A DNA stretch of 64,000 bases, from assembly GCA_963838885.1 (NCBI GenBank), contig CAWITB010000060.1, positions 1 to 64,000 on the forward strand. The letters are read 5' to 3'. Positions 44,978-53,932 of this stretch are shown one piece after another (the stretch's first letter is position 1; each line of letters begins with the position of its first letter). The position numbers were made by a program, and so were the translations under genes. Below the pieces are notes generated by a model. The model worked only from the letters and a program-made list of their open reading frames with translations. It searched no databases and was not told the DNA's origin. This stretch comes from JAICMB01 sp963838885 (GTDB taxonomy: Bacteria > Acidobacteriota > Terriglobia > Bryobacterales > Bryobacteraceae).

Positions 44978-47900
44978 CTAGAACGCGATCCGCAAGGCCA
45001 ATTGAATAATCCTCGGATCGCCCGCCGACGTGATCTTCCCGAAGGTCGACGCGCTGCTTACATTCGCTCCCGGTGCATTAAAATGTACGTTATTTAATAA
45101 ATTGAAGAAGTCGCCGCGCAGTTGCAGCCTGTAATGTTCGCGGATGGCAAATTCCTTTTGCAAAGACCAATCCACGTTGAAATACCCTGGGCCGCGCAGC
45201 AGATTTCTCCCGGAATTCCCGAACGTCCCCAGCGCGTTCAAGGCAAACGCACTGGTGTTGAAATATTGATTGATGATCGCGTTCGTCGTTCGATCCTTGC
45301 TCAGGAAAGGATTGCCCTGCACGTCGGCGCGATCCAGTCCGACGCCGCTAAGAGAGCGGTCCTGTCCCGAGATGACGGTGAAGGGTGTGCCGCTCCGCCA
45401 CGTCCAGATACCGGTCATCTCCCAGCCGCCCAGAGGTCCCTTCATCCACCACGCGGAATTCGATAGCCGCGGCAAATTCCACAATCCCCAGAGCGAGAAA
45501 TTCTGTGGCGTGTCGAAGTCCGACAGTGCGTAATTGAATCTGCTATTGAACGGATCGGGGTTCGACAAACTGAACTGCTGATCCACCGATTGATTGTCCA
45601 GAGATTTCGAATACGTGTAGTTCGCGACGAATGCGAATTGGCGGCTGAAGCGCTTCTCGAGCGTCGCCTGCAGCGCGTTGTAATTCGACAGGCCTCCGTT
45701 CGTCATCTCGATCAACGAAGCGTAGTCCGGAGCCAGCGGACGCCGCGCGTTCGTATTGCTCACCGTGGCTCCAGGCCCGTATATGGCGGGATTGTCCTCG
45801 TTGAAATACTGCAGCTGGCGGCCTTGCGTCCCCACGTAGGCGATTCGCGCCACCAAGTCCGCCGCGAACTGATGCTCGATCGTAAAGTTGTAGGCGTTAA
45901 CGTGTCCAAGATGCCAGTGTGGATCGAAATACTGATACGTCAGCGGCAAAACGAACTGCGTGCCGGCCGTGGGATGAACCGGCGCGAACGGCGGAAACGG
46001 ATTGGTCACCCCCGCTGAAGCATAGGGATTGCTCAAGTCCACTCCAAACAGCGTCTCCGAGGGGCTGAACGGGGCATTCTGCACGAAGTTGTTGTACAGC
46101 TTCACGAACGGCATCTCGTAGAACATGCCCCAGCCGCCGCGCACAGTGGTAGGATGCTTGCCCTGCATTGCGGCCCAGGAGAAGCCCGTTCGAGGCGCGA
46201 AATTTCCCCGGTTCGCGTACATCCCCGCTGAGGGAAATCCGGGATCGCCGGCGAATGCCAGACCGGGCGGCGCATTCGGAAAGCGCTGCGACTGGAATCC
46301 CGGAATATAGCCGCCCACCTGCTGCGCCACCGGGTCCGTATAAGGCAGGAACGGCTCCCAGCGCAGACCGAGATCGAGAGTGAAGCGCGGAGTCACGCGC
46401 CAATTATCCTGGAAAAACGCGTTGAATTCGCGCCCGCGCGTAAATTTGGCTTTCCCCGCCGTCTGCGTGAACGTATTCACTTTGCCCAGCAGAAAATCCG
46501 CCAGCGCATTTCCAGTGAACGTCCCGTTGAAATTAATCACCGGCTCTTCCTGATATCCCGTGCTCGAATCGAATCTCGTGTAAGGTGTGATTTCTCCGCC
46601 CATGTGCATGGAGTGTCCGCCCTTAATCCAGCTCAGCGTTTCCGCGATCTCGACGTTATCGCGGATCCACTCGCCCGGCGGCTGCGATCCGCCCGAGCCC
46701 CAGCCGGAATAGCCGCTGATCGATATAGCCGTCTCCTGAAACTGCGCGGCCGGCTTCGTCGCCCCGATATTCCCGAAATCGAAAATCGAAAACGGAGCGG
46801 TCCTCGTCTGGATCGAATCGAGAATCAGTCCGTCGGCCACCAGGGAGTTCAACAGGTGCGGCGTAATCGTCCACGTATCGCTTATTTTGAATTCATCGGT
46901 CGTCTGCAATTGGCCGATCTTGTAGTTCAGCAGCGTGCCGCCTCCGTTCCAACCCGGATCCGTGTAATGCAAATAGAAAAAACTCCCGGAGATCTGGTGC
47001 GCGCCGGTGTTGTAATCGGCCTTTGCCAGCGCCTGCTCGTTATTTGTATTGCTGGGGACGGCGTAGAGAAGTTTGCCCGTGGGATCCGTGCTCGCCGGAA
47101 CGTCCTGCAGAATCGCCGCCGCGATCGGAGAAATCGCATTCGCCGGAATCTGATTGCCGGGAAACGGCTGGTTCGTCGCGGGATTGATAATCGTCTTCGA
47201 TCCCGAAAAATCGCCCGCCCGCTGCGCCGCGGTGGGCACGAAGGCCGTATTCCCGTAGCTCGTGTTACTAATGACCGTCCCTTGATACGCGCCGAAGTAG
47301 AACAGCTTGTTCTTGATAATCGGGCCGCCGATGGAGCCGCCAAACTGGTTGCGCTTCAGCGCATCCTGCTGCGGAGCGAAAAAATTCCGGGCGTTCAGAT
47401 CCCCGTTTCGCAGATATTCAAAAAGCGAACCGTGCAGCGCGTTCGTTCCGGATTTTGTGACGATGTTGACGACGGCTCCGGCCGAACCGCCATACTGCGC
47501 GTCGAAATTGCTGGTCTGAACGCTGAATTCCGCCAGCGCGTCGGGATTCGGAAACGCGGCGTTCAGGTTTGTAATGTTGTCCTGATGCGATGCCCCGTCA
47601 AGCTTGTAGCTCACCTGGTCGCCATATGTACCGTTCACCGAGACGGCGATCGTGTCGCTGGTGGTGGCGTACCCTCCCACGTCCTCCCCTTTGCCCTGCA
47701 CCGTCCCCGGCGCCATATACACCAGCGTGGCGGCGTTTCTTCCGTTCAGCGGCAGATCCTCGATGTATTTCTGGGACACCACCTGGTGCAGCGTGCCGGA
47801 TTCGGTATCGACCATGGGCGCGTTCTCGCGCACCGTGACCTGCTCGGCTAAGCCACTGACCGCAAGCGTGACCCGCACGTTGGCCGGGACATTTGCGTCT

Positions 47901-48196
47901 AGCGTGATCCCTTGCTGGTTATAAGTCGAGAATCCGCCCGCGCTCACGCTTAAACCGTAAGTCCCCGGCGGAACCAGGTCAAACAGGAAGCGGCCCCGCT
48001 CGTCGGTGGTCGCTCGCCTGCTCCATTGCGTGTTCGTATTGGTCAGCTCCACGGCCGCCCGCGGCACAACCGCGCCCGTAGCATCCACGACCGTGCCCGA
48101 CATAGTCGTGCCCGGCGCTACCTGCGCCATCATATGGAAGCATGCGCCGCAAATCAGCAACGCTGACGCAGCTACGGAATTAAATTTCACATTCAT
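44978..48196 (-). CDS. TonB-dependent receptor (Oar-like) with CarboxypepD_reg head
   Basis: A full-length 1072-residue outer-membrane receptor. After a signal peptide (SALLICGACFHMMAQ) comes a carboxypeptidase-regulatory-like beta-sandwich (about 28-115, GTVVDATGAVVPRAAVELTN), then a plug (SQKYIEDLPLNGRNAATLVY, KLDGASHQDNITNLN), and a barrel ending LALRIAF with a C-terminal Phe. It would take up a ligand too large for porins, probably glycan- or peptide-derived, using TonB. It is 16 bases downstream of a Gfo/Idh oxidoreductase on the same strand, suggesting that the ligand is sugar-like. Confidence 0.94.
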   Translation of the reverse strand: MNVKFNSVAASALLICGACFHMMAQVAPGTTMSGTVVDATGAVVPRAAVELTNTNTQWSRRATTDERGRFLFDLVPPGTYGLSVSAGGFSTYNQQGITLDANVPANVRVTLAVSGLAEQVTVRENAPMVDTESGTLHQVVSQKYIEDLPLNGRNAATLVYMAPGTVQGKGEDVGGYATTSDTIAVSVNGTYGDQVSYKLDGASHQDNITNLNAAFPNPDALAEFSVQTSNFDAQYGGSAGAVVNIVTKSGTNALHGSLFEYLRNGDLNARNFFAPQQDALKRNQFGGSIGGPIIKNKLFYFGAYQGTVISNTSYGNTAFVPTAAQRAGDFSGSKTIINPATNQPFPGNQIPANAISPIAAAILQDVPASTDPTGKLLYAVPSNTNNEQALAKADYNTGAHQISGSFFYLHYTDPGWNGGGTLLNYKIGQLQTTDEFKISDTWTITPHLLNSLVADGLILDSIQTRTAPFSIFDFGNIGATKPAAQFQETAISISGYSGWGSGGSQPPGEWIRDNVEIAETLSWIKGGHSMHMGGEITPYTRFDSSTGYQEEPVINFNGTFTGNALADFLLGKVNTFTQTAGKAKFTRGREFNAFFQDNWRVTPRFTLDLGLRWEPFLPYTDPVAQQVGGYIPGFQSQRFPNAPPGLAFAGDPGFPSAGMYANRGNFAPRTGFSWAAMQGKHPTTVRGGWGMFYEMPFVKLYNNFVQNAPFSPSETLFGVDLSNPYASAGVTNPFPPFAPVHPTAGTQFVLPLTYQYFDPHWHLGHVNAYNFTIEHQFAADLVARIAYVGTQGRQLQYFNEDNPAIYGPGATVSNTNARRPLAPDYASLIEMTNGGLSNYNALQATLEKRFSRQFAFVANYTYSKSLDNQSVDQQFSLSNPDPFNSRFNYALSDFDTPQNFSLWGLWNLPRLSNSAWWMKGPLGGWEMTGIWTWRSGTPFTVISGQDRSLSGVGLDRADVQGNPFLSKDRTTNAIINQYFNTSAFALNALGTFGNSGRNLLRGPGYFNVDWSLQKEFAIREHYRLQLRGDFFNLLNNVHFNAPGANVSSASTFGKITSAGDPRIIQLALRIAF

Positions 48197-48212
48197 AGAT
48201 TGAACCGTTGAA

Positions 48213-49400
48213 CTATGCCACGCCCGCCGACGGGACGCCCGTACCGGGTACGGCGTTCGCGGTGTGGTCGAACGTCATCTCTTTGCCGCTATAAATCGCT
48301 TCGCGCGCCATGATCGCCACCAGCGTGCTCTCGACCGCCGCCGGGGCGGCATTGCTGGTTTTCCCGCTGCGCGCTCCCTCGATAAAATGATTCACGGCAT
48401 CCTTGGTGATGTCGTAATCGGTGGTCACGACGGTCGGCGGGGCATTTCCCGCGCCATTCCACAGCGTGTAGCCCCGGCGCGACGTGTTGATGGCGCCCTT
48501 CTCGCAGATGAACGTTTCACTGACGTCCTTGAACCCGCCTGTAGAAAACTGATTGGCGCTATAGCTGAACACGGTACCGTCGTCGAAGTGAAATGTGGCC
48601 GCCAGATTATCCAGAATATTACCGATGTCCTTGCGCACGGCCCGACTGCCATACCCAGTTGCCTTCACCGGGTGCGTGCCCATGAACCAGTTCACAACAT
48701 CGAGATTATGGCAGTCCTGCTCCACGATGAAGTCGCCGGAGCGCTCGCGGTAGAAAAGCCAGTTGCGCATTTTCTCCTGCGATTCGGGATACCCTTTGCG
48801 CACCGGCAGGCCGCCGCCTAGCCACGCCGCGCGGATCATTTTGATAGCCCCGAGCTGTCCCGATTTTACGATCTCGTAGGCGGCCTGGTACTCACGGCCG
48901 TAACGCTGTTGGTAATCGATCGTGATCATCTTGCTGGGGTCGGCCAGGCGGCAGGCTGCCAGCACGCGCCGGCACCCCGCCGGATCCACGCCCGCCGGTT
49001 TTTCCATAAAGATGTGCTTGCGGGCCTTCACGGCGGCTTCGAAGTGCTCGGGATGCAAGTAGGGCGGCGTCGCAATATAGACAGCCTCCACGTCGCTCGC
49101 CAGCATCTCGTGAAGATCCTTGAATTGCCGGGCTCCTGAGAACTTGCCGGCAGCGGCCGCAAGCTGGTCCTCGTAAATGTCGCAAAGAGCGGCCATGCGA
49201 GCAAACTCATTCTGAGCGAAAAAGTTGCTGATCGCCGTGCCGCGGCGGCCGCATCCGAGCAACCCCACGGTCAATGCGGAATTCGCCTGTCCACCGCGCA
49301 CCTGCCATGGCTTTATGATCGTGAACGCGGCGGCAGCGGCTGCGGTGAAACTCCGGCGCGTGACTGCGCCTCCGCCCGTATTTTCAGTCTTGATTTCCAT
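48213..49400 (-). CDS. Gfo/Idh/MocA-family oxidoreductase with a Tat signal
   Basis: A 395-residue NAD(P)-dependent sugar-type oxidoreductase. The N-terminus has a twin-arginine signal (TRRSFTAAAAAAFTI), so it is probably exported folded. The Rossmann motif LTVGLLGCGRRGTAISNFFA is followed by the dimerisation half with FMEKPAGVDPAGCRRVLAA and DCHNLDVVNWFMGTHPV, the EKP and histidine motifs of the family. Exported members are common in Bacteroidetes and Acidobacteria and act on polysaccharide-derived sugars. It precedes the TonB-dependent receptor gene by 16 bases. Confidence 0.9.
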   Translation of the reverse strand: MEIKTENTGGGAVTRRSFTAAAAAAFTIIKPWQVRGGQANSALTVGLLGCGRRGTAISNFFAQNEFARMAALCDIYEDQLAAAAGKFSGARQFKDLHEMLASDVEAVYIATPPYLHPEHFEAAVKARKHIFMEKPAGVDPAGCRRVLAACRLADPSKMITIDYQQRYGREYQAAYEIVKSGQLGAIKMIRAAWLGGGLPVRKGYPESQEKMRNWLFYRERSGDFIVEQDCHNLDVVNWFMGTHPVKATGYGSRAVRKDIGNILDNLAATFHFDDGTVFSYSANQFSTGGFKDVSETFICEKGAINTSRRGYTLWNGAGNAPPTVVTTDYDITKDAVNHFIEGARSGKTSNAAPAAVESTLVAIMAREAIYSGKEMTFDHTANAVPGTGVPSAGVA

Positions 49401-49515
49401 AGCTTCCTTCTGTGGACCGTATTGAACGAAAATGGCGCCAGAATTCTTGCTGGAACGCTTCTGGGGAGCATCATACTACAGGTACATTCGCAGTCGGATC
49501 AAAAGGAGAATCGCA

Positions 49516-49671
49516 TTGGACAAAAATAAGGTGAAGGACAAGATCGACGAGGGCGCCTCTAAGGCCAAGCGCGCCACCGACAAAGCCTCCGATAAGGCTA
49601 AAGACGTTGCTCACAAAACCGGCCAAAAGATGAAAGATGCCGGCGATAAGGTAAAACACTCAACCGATTAA
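49516..49671 (+). CDS. Short LEA-like, lysine-rich stress peptide
   Basis: A 51-residue, highly charged protein (starts LDKNKVKDKIDEGASKAKRA, with repeated DKA/KAKD units and ends KVKHSTD). Low complexity with many Lys, Asp and Ala is typical of LEA-group or CsbD-like stress proteins. TTG at 49516 is preferred over the ATG at 49432 because AGGAG lies seven bases before it and the upstream part differs in composition. It faces the first DUF4142 gene. Confidence 0.65.
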   Translation: MDKNKVKDKIDEGASKAKRATDKASDKAKDVAHKTGQKMKDAGDKVKHSTD

Positions 49672-49728
49672 AAGGGCCGGCGTGCGGCTGCGGGATGCGT
49701 CTGGGACCTCGGGCGGGCGCATCTCGTC

Positions 49729-50292
49729 TCACTTCCGATCCGGCCTCGGGGTAACATCCACAATCGCCGTCGATTTAGCTGTCCCAGCGGGCGTGACTTC
49801 CATGCCGATTGCGCGCTCGGTCTCCTCACCAAGCTTGATATGGGCCTGAATCTTGGGAAGCATTCCCGCCGCCCAGTTCTTCAGCGCCGCGTCTTTTCCC
49901 TCCTCGATCTCGCGTCTAAAGGCTTCCGCGTCCCGCTCGTGCCATTTGAGGACGTCCCGCATATAGGCGCGATCGAGCAGATTGGGTTCCAGCGTTTTCA
50001 GATGTTCGACCTGGGCGGCATCCTTGGGGTCCAGGTCGGGCACCTGCGTCGCGTTCTGGCTGACCGCCAGGCCACGCAGCTCATCGGCGAGTTCGGTGTG
50101 GTCGTCGAGCACCTTGGCGGCGAATTGCCGCACTTCATCGCTCAGGGCGTGGTCCTTCGCCCAGGCGCTCATCGTAACCTCGGCGAGATTGGCTTGAGCC
50201 GTTTTAACGATAAAACGCCCGTCTAGCGAAAGCGTTTGGGCCCCGGCGCAGAGCGCCGCCGCGGCCGGGAGCACGAGCAATTTCGAGTTCAC
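49729..50292 (-). CDS. DUF4142 protein (first of three)
   Basis: A 187-residue exported protein. Signal peptide VVNSKLLVLPAAAALCAGA, then a four-helix DUF4142 domain: FIVKTAQANLAEVTMSAWAK, FAAKVLDDHTELADELRGLA and RAYMRDVLKWHERDAEAFRR, with the usual helix lengths. A perfect GGAGG precedes the GTG at 50292, which decides the start; a longer frame to 50454 is not conserved. DUF4142 proteins are periplasmic or outer-membrane associated, with no known reaction. Paralogues are at 51449-51994 and 58408-58986. Confidence 0.86.
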   Translation of the reverse strand: MNSKLLVLPAAAALCAGAQTLSLDGRFIVKTAQANLAEVTMSAWAKDHALSDEVRQFAAKVLDDHTELADELRGLAVSQNATQVPDLDPKDAAQVEHLKTLEPNLLDRAYMRDVLKWHERDAEAFRREIEEGKDAALKNWAAGMLPKIQAHIKLGEETERAIGMEVTPAGTAKSTAIVDVTPRPDRK

Positions 50293-50411
50293 GACGATCC
50301 TCCTCGTATGTCTTAACTGGAGGCGCTTTCGCGCACAAGGTATTCTGGAGATGAAGCTTGGGTTCGCGGCCGGGAGCTCGTCCGAAGAACTATGCGAACC
50401 GACCATGCGCC

Positions 50412-51446
50412 ATGAAGAAATTGTACGGCAAGTTGATAGACGACTGGGAAACACGGCTATGCCAGCGCGCCACGAACCGCGTGGTACGCGATTTTGAGTG
50501 GGGGCTGGAGTGGACGCGCCAGTGGCCCGCGGCGCGCGTCATCGCTCCGAACGGCGACGGTCCTTATGAGTATTTGCGGAAACTGAATGAGGCCGCTCTG
50601 CGGGACAGCGATGCGTTTTTCGGCTACGAGACGCCGCGCGATTTCGAGCTGCGCGATGGTCTTGTGCGCTTCAGATCTCCGGTCAAAACGCCCTATCCGG
50701 AAAACAACGTCGTACATGCGCGCTGGTTTGCGGCCAAGTCGAGCCGCAAGGCCGTTGTTGTATTGCCGCACTGGAATGCCCCTCCCATGGGCCACAACGC
50801 GCTGTGCCGGGGACTACAGCGGCTGGGAATCTCAGCGCTGCGGATCAGCTTGCCGTACCACGATTACCGCATGCCGGCGGAATTGCAGAGAGCCGATTAC
50901 GCAGTGTCGTCCAACATCGGGCGGACCGTGGACGCCGCGCGGCAGGCCGTTATCGATGTGCGCTGCTGCTTCGATTGGCTGCAAGGGCAAGGATACGACC
51001 GGCTGGGAATCGTGGGAACAAGCCTGGGATCATGTTATGCCTATCTGGCGAGCGCGCACGATTCTAGGATTCGAGTCAACGCTTTTAATCATTGCTCAAC
51101 TTATTTTGCCGATGTGGTGTGGACCGGGTTGTCGTCAAGACACATTCGCGCCGCGCTCGAGACAAATATCGACTTAGAACAATTGCGGGAGTGCTGGAGC
51201 TCTATTAGTCCGGTTAACTATCTTCAAAAGTTTGCAGCTCAGAAGAGTAAGTCTCTACTCATCTATACCACCTACGACACCACGTTTCCGCCGGAGCTAT
51301 CGAGAAACGTCGTGGAAAAAATCCGGGAGCACGGCGTGGATTATAAGGTCGTCGTGCTCCCCTGCGGGCACTATACGCTAGGAGAAACGCCCTTCAAGTT
51401 CATCGACGGCTATCACCTCTGCGCGTATCTCAAGCGTACTCTCTGA
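50412..51446 (+). CDS. Alpha/beta hydrolase family protein
   Basis: A 344-residue cytoplasmic hydrolase. The nucleophile elbow is LGIVGTSLGSCYAYLASA, with an acid residue in LLIYTTYDTTFPPEL and the histidine in VLPCGHYTLGETPF. The N-terminus is unusual for the fold (YGKLIDDWETRLCQRATNR) and the oxyanion part reads VVVLPHWNAPPMGHNALCRG. No close family could be named; members with this layout are annotated as abhydrolase_2-like. It diverges from the DUF4142 gene over about 120 bases. Confidence 0.78.
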   Translation: MKKLYGKLIDDWETRLCQRATNRVVRDFEWGLEWTRQWPAARVIAPNGDGPYEYLRKLNEAALRDSDAFFGYETPRDFELRDGLVRFRSPVKTPYPENNVVHARWFAAKSSRKAVVVLPHWNAPPMGHNALCRGLQRLGISALRISLPYHDYRMPAELQRADYAVSSNIGRTVDAARQAVIDVRCCFDWLQGQGYDRLGIVGTSLGSCYAYLASAHDSRIRVNAFNHCSTYFADVVWTGLSSRHIRAALETNIDLEQLRECWSSISPVNYLQKFAAQKSKSLLIYTTYDTTFPPELSRNVVEKIREHGVDYKVVVLPCGHYTLGETPFKFIDGYHLCAYLKRTL

Positions 51447-51448
51447 AT

Positions 51449-51994
51449 CTATTTTCCGCTCGACGTAACCTGTTTGTCGGTGCTCTCGGCCATCTGTAAG
51501 TGTCCCTGCAGGACTGTCAGCGTAGTCCCGGCCCATTCCTTTAACTGCGGATCTTTGCCGTTGTTGGCCTCGCGCTGGAACTCGGCGACATCCTTTCTAT
51601 GGTCGGTAACCATGTCGCGCATATAGGCTCTGTCGAACGCCGCACCGTTGAGTTTGGAAAGCCGGTCGTACGTGGCTTGATCGTGCGCGTCAAGGCCGGT
51701 CGGAAGCGTCACGTTCAACTTCCCGGCGAGGTCCTTAAGTTGATCGTTGGCCTTGCTGTGATCGTCGATCATCTTCTGCCCGAAATCCTTCACCGCTTGT
51801 AAATTTCCGTGGTCCTTGGCCAGTTCGCCCATTTTGACCTCGGCCATCCCGCCCTGCGCGGCTTTCATCATAAAGGTCCGGTCGGCGCTGCTGAGCTGCG
51901 AATTCGTCATCCTGTTGGCGCTGCCGCTCGTTTGAGCGATGGCCATGCCGCCCGCCAGCAGAGTTGATGCTAACAATGTTACATACGTACGCAT
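51449..51994 (-). CDS. DUF4142 protein (second of three)
   Basis: A 181-residue exported protein with signal peptide VTLLASTLLAGGMAIAQ and a full DUF4142 domain: DRTFMMKAAQGGMAEVKMGE, DHSKANDQLKDLAGKLNVTL and RAYMRDMVTDHRKDVAEFQR. The segment order and sequence closely follow the other two copies. A GGAG-type site precedes the ATG. It ends three bases after the hydrolase stop, on the opposite strand. Confidence 0.87.
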   Translation of the reverse strand: MRTYVTLLASTLLAGGMAIAQTSGSANRMTNSQLSSADRTFMMKAAQGGMAEVKMGELAKDHGNLQAVKDFGQKMIDDHSKANDQLKDLAGKLNVTLPTGLDAHDQATYDRLSKLNGAAFDRAYMRDMVTDHRKDVAEFQREANNGKDPQLKEWAGTTLTVLQGHLQMAESTDKQVTSSGK

Positions 51995-52048
51995 TTGTCC
52001 TGATCTCCCTCAAAAATTAGATTCGGATACGATGCCTTAGTTTCAGCC

Positions 52049-52903
52049 GTGGCGTCTCCTGTACTGATGGAAACAGATACTAAGGAAAATACGCCATCTA
52101 ATGCGCCGGAAATAGACGAGAGCCAAGAAAAGGAAATCGAGCAAAGGATCGCGGTCTCGGCTCCCGTGGTGCATGAAGCCGTGCGGCACGAGGGGGAGGC
52201 GGAGTTGAAGCGCCCTACCTCGGCGCTGGCATGGTCCGGATTGGCTGCTGGATTATCGATGGGATTCTCCTTTGTCGCCGAGGCCTTGATCCGGTCGCAC
52301 TTGCCCGATCAACCGTGGCGTCCGTTGTTGTCCAAGATAGGCTATCCGCTGGGCTTTATTTTAGTGATTATCGGCCGCCAACAGCTCTTTACCGAAAACA
52401 CGCTGACCGTGGTACTGCCGTTACTGGTGCGGCGCGATCGGGGAACATTCGCCCAGGTGGCGCGCGTGTGGATCGCAGTGCTGGTCAGTAATCTTGTAGG
52501 CGCGCATCTGTTTTCTTGGACGGTCGGGAATACTGCCATGTTCGAGCCGCGCGTACGCCATGCTTTCGAGGAGATCGCGCGCGAATCGGCCGGCATGGGA
52601 TTTGGAACGGTTTTGCTGCGCTCCATCTTCGCGGGCTGGCTGATCGCCATAGTGGTGTGGCTGCTGGCGGCCGCCGATGCCCGCAGGATCGCAATCATCG
52701 CGATCCCAACATACATTGTTGGACTGGGCGGTTTCGCGCACGTCATTGTAGGTTCGATAGAGGTGCTTTTCCTGGTTATGACCGGAAGCATGGCCTGGGC
52801 GAACTATTTCGCCGGTTACATGATTCCGTCCCTGATTGGAAATGTGATTGGCGGCGTGGCGTTGGTCGCGGCCTTGAATTATAAACAGTCGGTGGCAAGG
52901 TGA
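52049..52903 (+). CDS. Formate/nitrite transporter (FNT) family channel, YfdC-like
   Basis: A 284-residue FNT channel for small anions such as formate, nitrite or hydrosulfide. A charged 60-residue N-terminal tail is followed by six helices; the conserved GRQQLFTENTLTVVLPLLV, WIAVLVSNLVGAHLFSWTVG and VGLGGFAHVIVGSIEVLFLV correspond to the pore segments. The tail and sequence favour the YfdC branch of unknown substrate. The start is a GTG at 52049 or ATG at 52067. MscS follows after three bases, so the two are likely co-transcribed. Confidence 0.86.
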   Translation: MASPVLMETDTKENTPSNAPEIDESQEKEIEQRIAVSAPVVHEAVRHEGEAELKRPTSALAWSGLAAGLSMGFSFVAEALIRSHLPDQPWRPLLSKIGYPLGFILVIIGRQQLFTENTLTVVLPLLVRRDRGTFAQVARVWIAVLVSNLVGAHLFSWTVGNTAMFEPRVRHAFEEIARESAGMGFGTVLLRSIFAGWLIAIVVWLLAAADARRIAIIAIPTYIVGLGGFAHVIVGSIEVLFLVMTGSMAWANYFAGYMIPSLIGNVIGGVALVAALNYKQSVAR

Positions 52904-52906
52904 GGC

Positions 52907-53932
52907 ATGGTTAGCCTATTTGGAGTGAGGCTGGTCGGGGTGACGGCGGAGAACGGGCGGAAGCTGCTGCTGACGCTGATCTTCATCGCCGTCCTATATC
53001 TGTTGCGGACCGTTCTGCGCGTCGTTTCGCGCGCGATCTTCAAGTACGGACGCGAGAGCAAGCGTGTCGATTTCTGGGTGCGGCAGGGGATCAGCCTCGC
53101 GATGGCGATTCTGATCGTCGTCGGCTTGCTTTCGATCTGGTTCAACAATCCGGCGCGATTGGGAACGGCCTTCGGTTTCGTGACGGCGGGCTTGGCGTTC
53201 GCGCTCCAGAAGGTGGTCACGGCGGTGGCGGCGTACTTCGTCATTCTTCGCGGCAAGACTTTTAACGTCGGCGACCGCATTCAGATGGCGGGGGTCCGAG
53301 GAGATGTTGTGGCGCTGGGGTTCATTCTCACCACCATCATGGAAATGGGCGAGCCGCCGGGCGAGCAAGGCGATCCGCCCTCCATGTGGGTACGCGCGCG
53401 CCAGTACACCGGGCGCATCGTGACGATCACGAACGACAAGATCTTCGACGAGCCGGTATATAACTACTCGCGCGAGTTCCCCTTCCTGTGGGAAGAGATG
53501 AATGTACCGATCTCCTACAAAGACGACCGTCGGAAAGCGGAGCAGATTTTACTCGCGGCCGTTGCGAAACACACGGAAAAGATCCAGGAACTGGGCGAAG
53601 ACGTGCTCAAACAACTCGAACAACGTTATTTCATGCGCCGCTCGGAACTGGACCCACGCGTCTACTGGCGCCTCACGGACAATTGGATCGAGATGTCCGT
53701 GCGGTTTCTCGTGCGCCCCTACGGCATTCGCGACCTGAAGGACAAAATCAGCCGCGAGATCATCGACCAATTAGACGCGGCCAAGATCGGCATCGCGTCG
53801 GGCACCTACGAGGTAGTGGGCATGCCGCCCATGCAGGTCCACATGTACCCGCCCGACGGGAACGGTCAAGCCGGCGCGCCATTACAGGGTGACAATCTTG
53901 CCGCGCCCGCCCAGAAAGTACACCGCCAATAA
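52907..53932 (+). CDS. MscS-family mechanosensitive channel
   Basis: A 341-residue inner-membrane channel that opens under osmotic downshock. Two N-terminal helices, a pore-lining helix GTAFGFVTAGLAFALQKVVT, and the beta domain (AYFVILRGKTFNVGDRIQMA, the conserved GxxxxxGDxI start) with the mixed C-terminal domain (VPISYKDDRRKAEQILLAAV) are present. The length is at the upper end for small MscS proteins. The last 51 bases overlap the 3' end of the MFS gene on the opposite strand. Confidence 0.9.
   Translation: MVSLFGVRLVGVTAENGRKLLLTLIFIAVLYLLRTVLRVVSRAIFKYGRESKRVDFWVRQGISLAMAILIVVGLLSIWFNNPARLGTAFGFVTAGLAFALQKVVTAVAAYFVILRGKTFNVGDRIQMAGVRGDVVALGFILTTIMEMGEPPGEQGDPPSMWVRARQYTGRIVTITNDKIFDEPVYNYSREFPFLWEEMNVPISYKDDRRKAEQILLAAVAKHTEKIQELGEDVLKQLEQRYFMRRSELDPRVYWRLTDNWIEMSVRFLVRPYGIRDLKDKISREIIDQLDAAKIGIASGTYEVVGMPPMQVHMYPPDGNGQAGAPLQGDNLAAPAQKVHRQ

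Noticed and set aside
46604..47851. 415-codon open frame on the plus strand
   Set aside because: Antisense to the TonB-dependent receptor, with no signal or motif.
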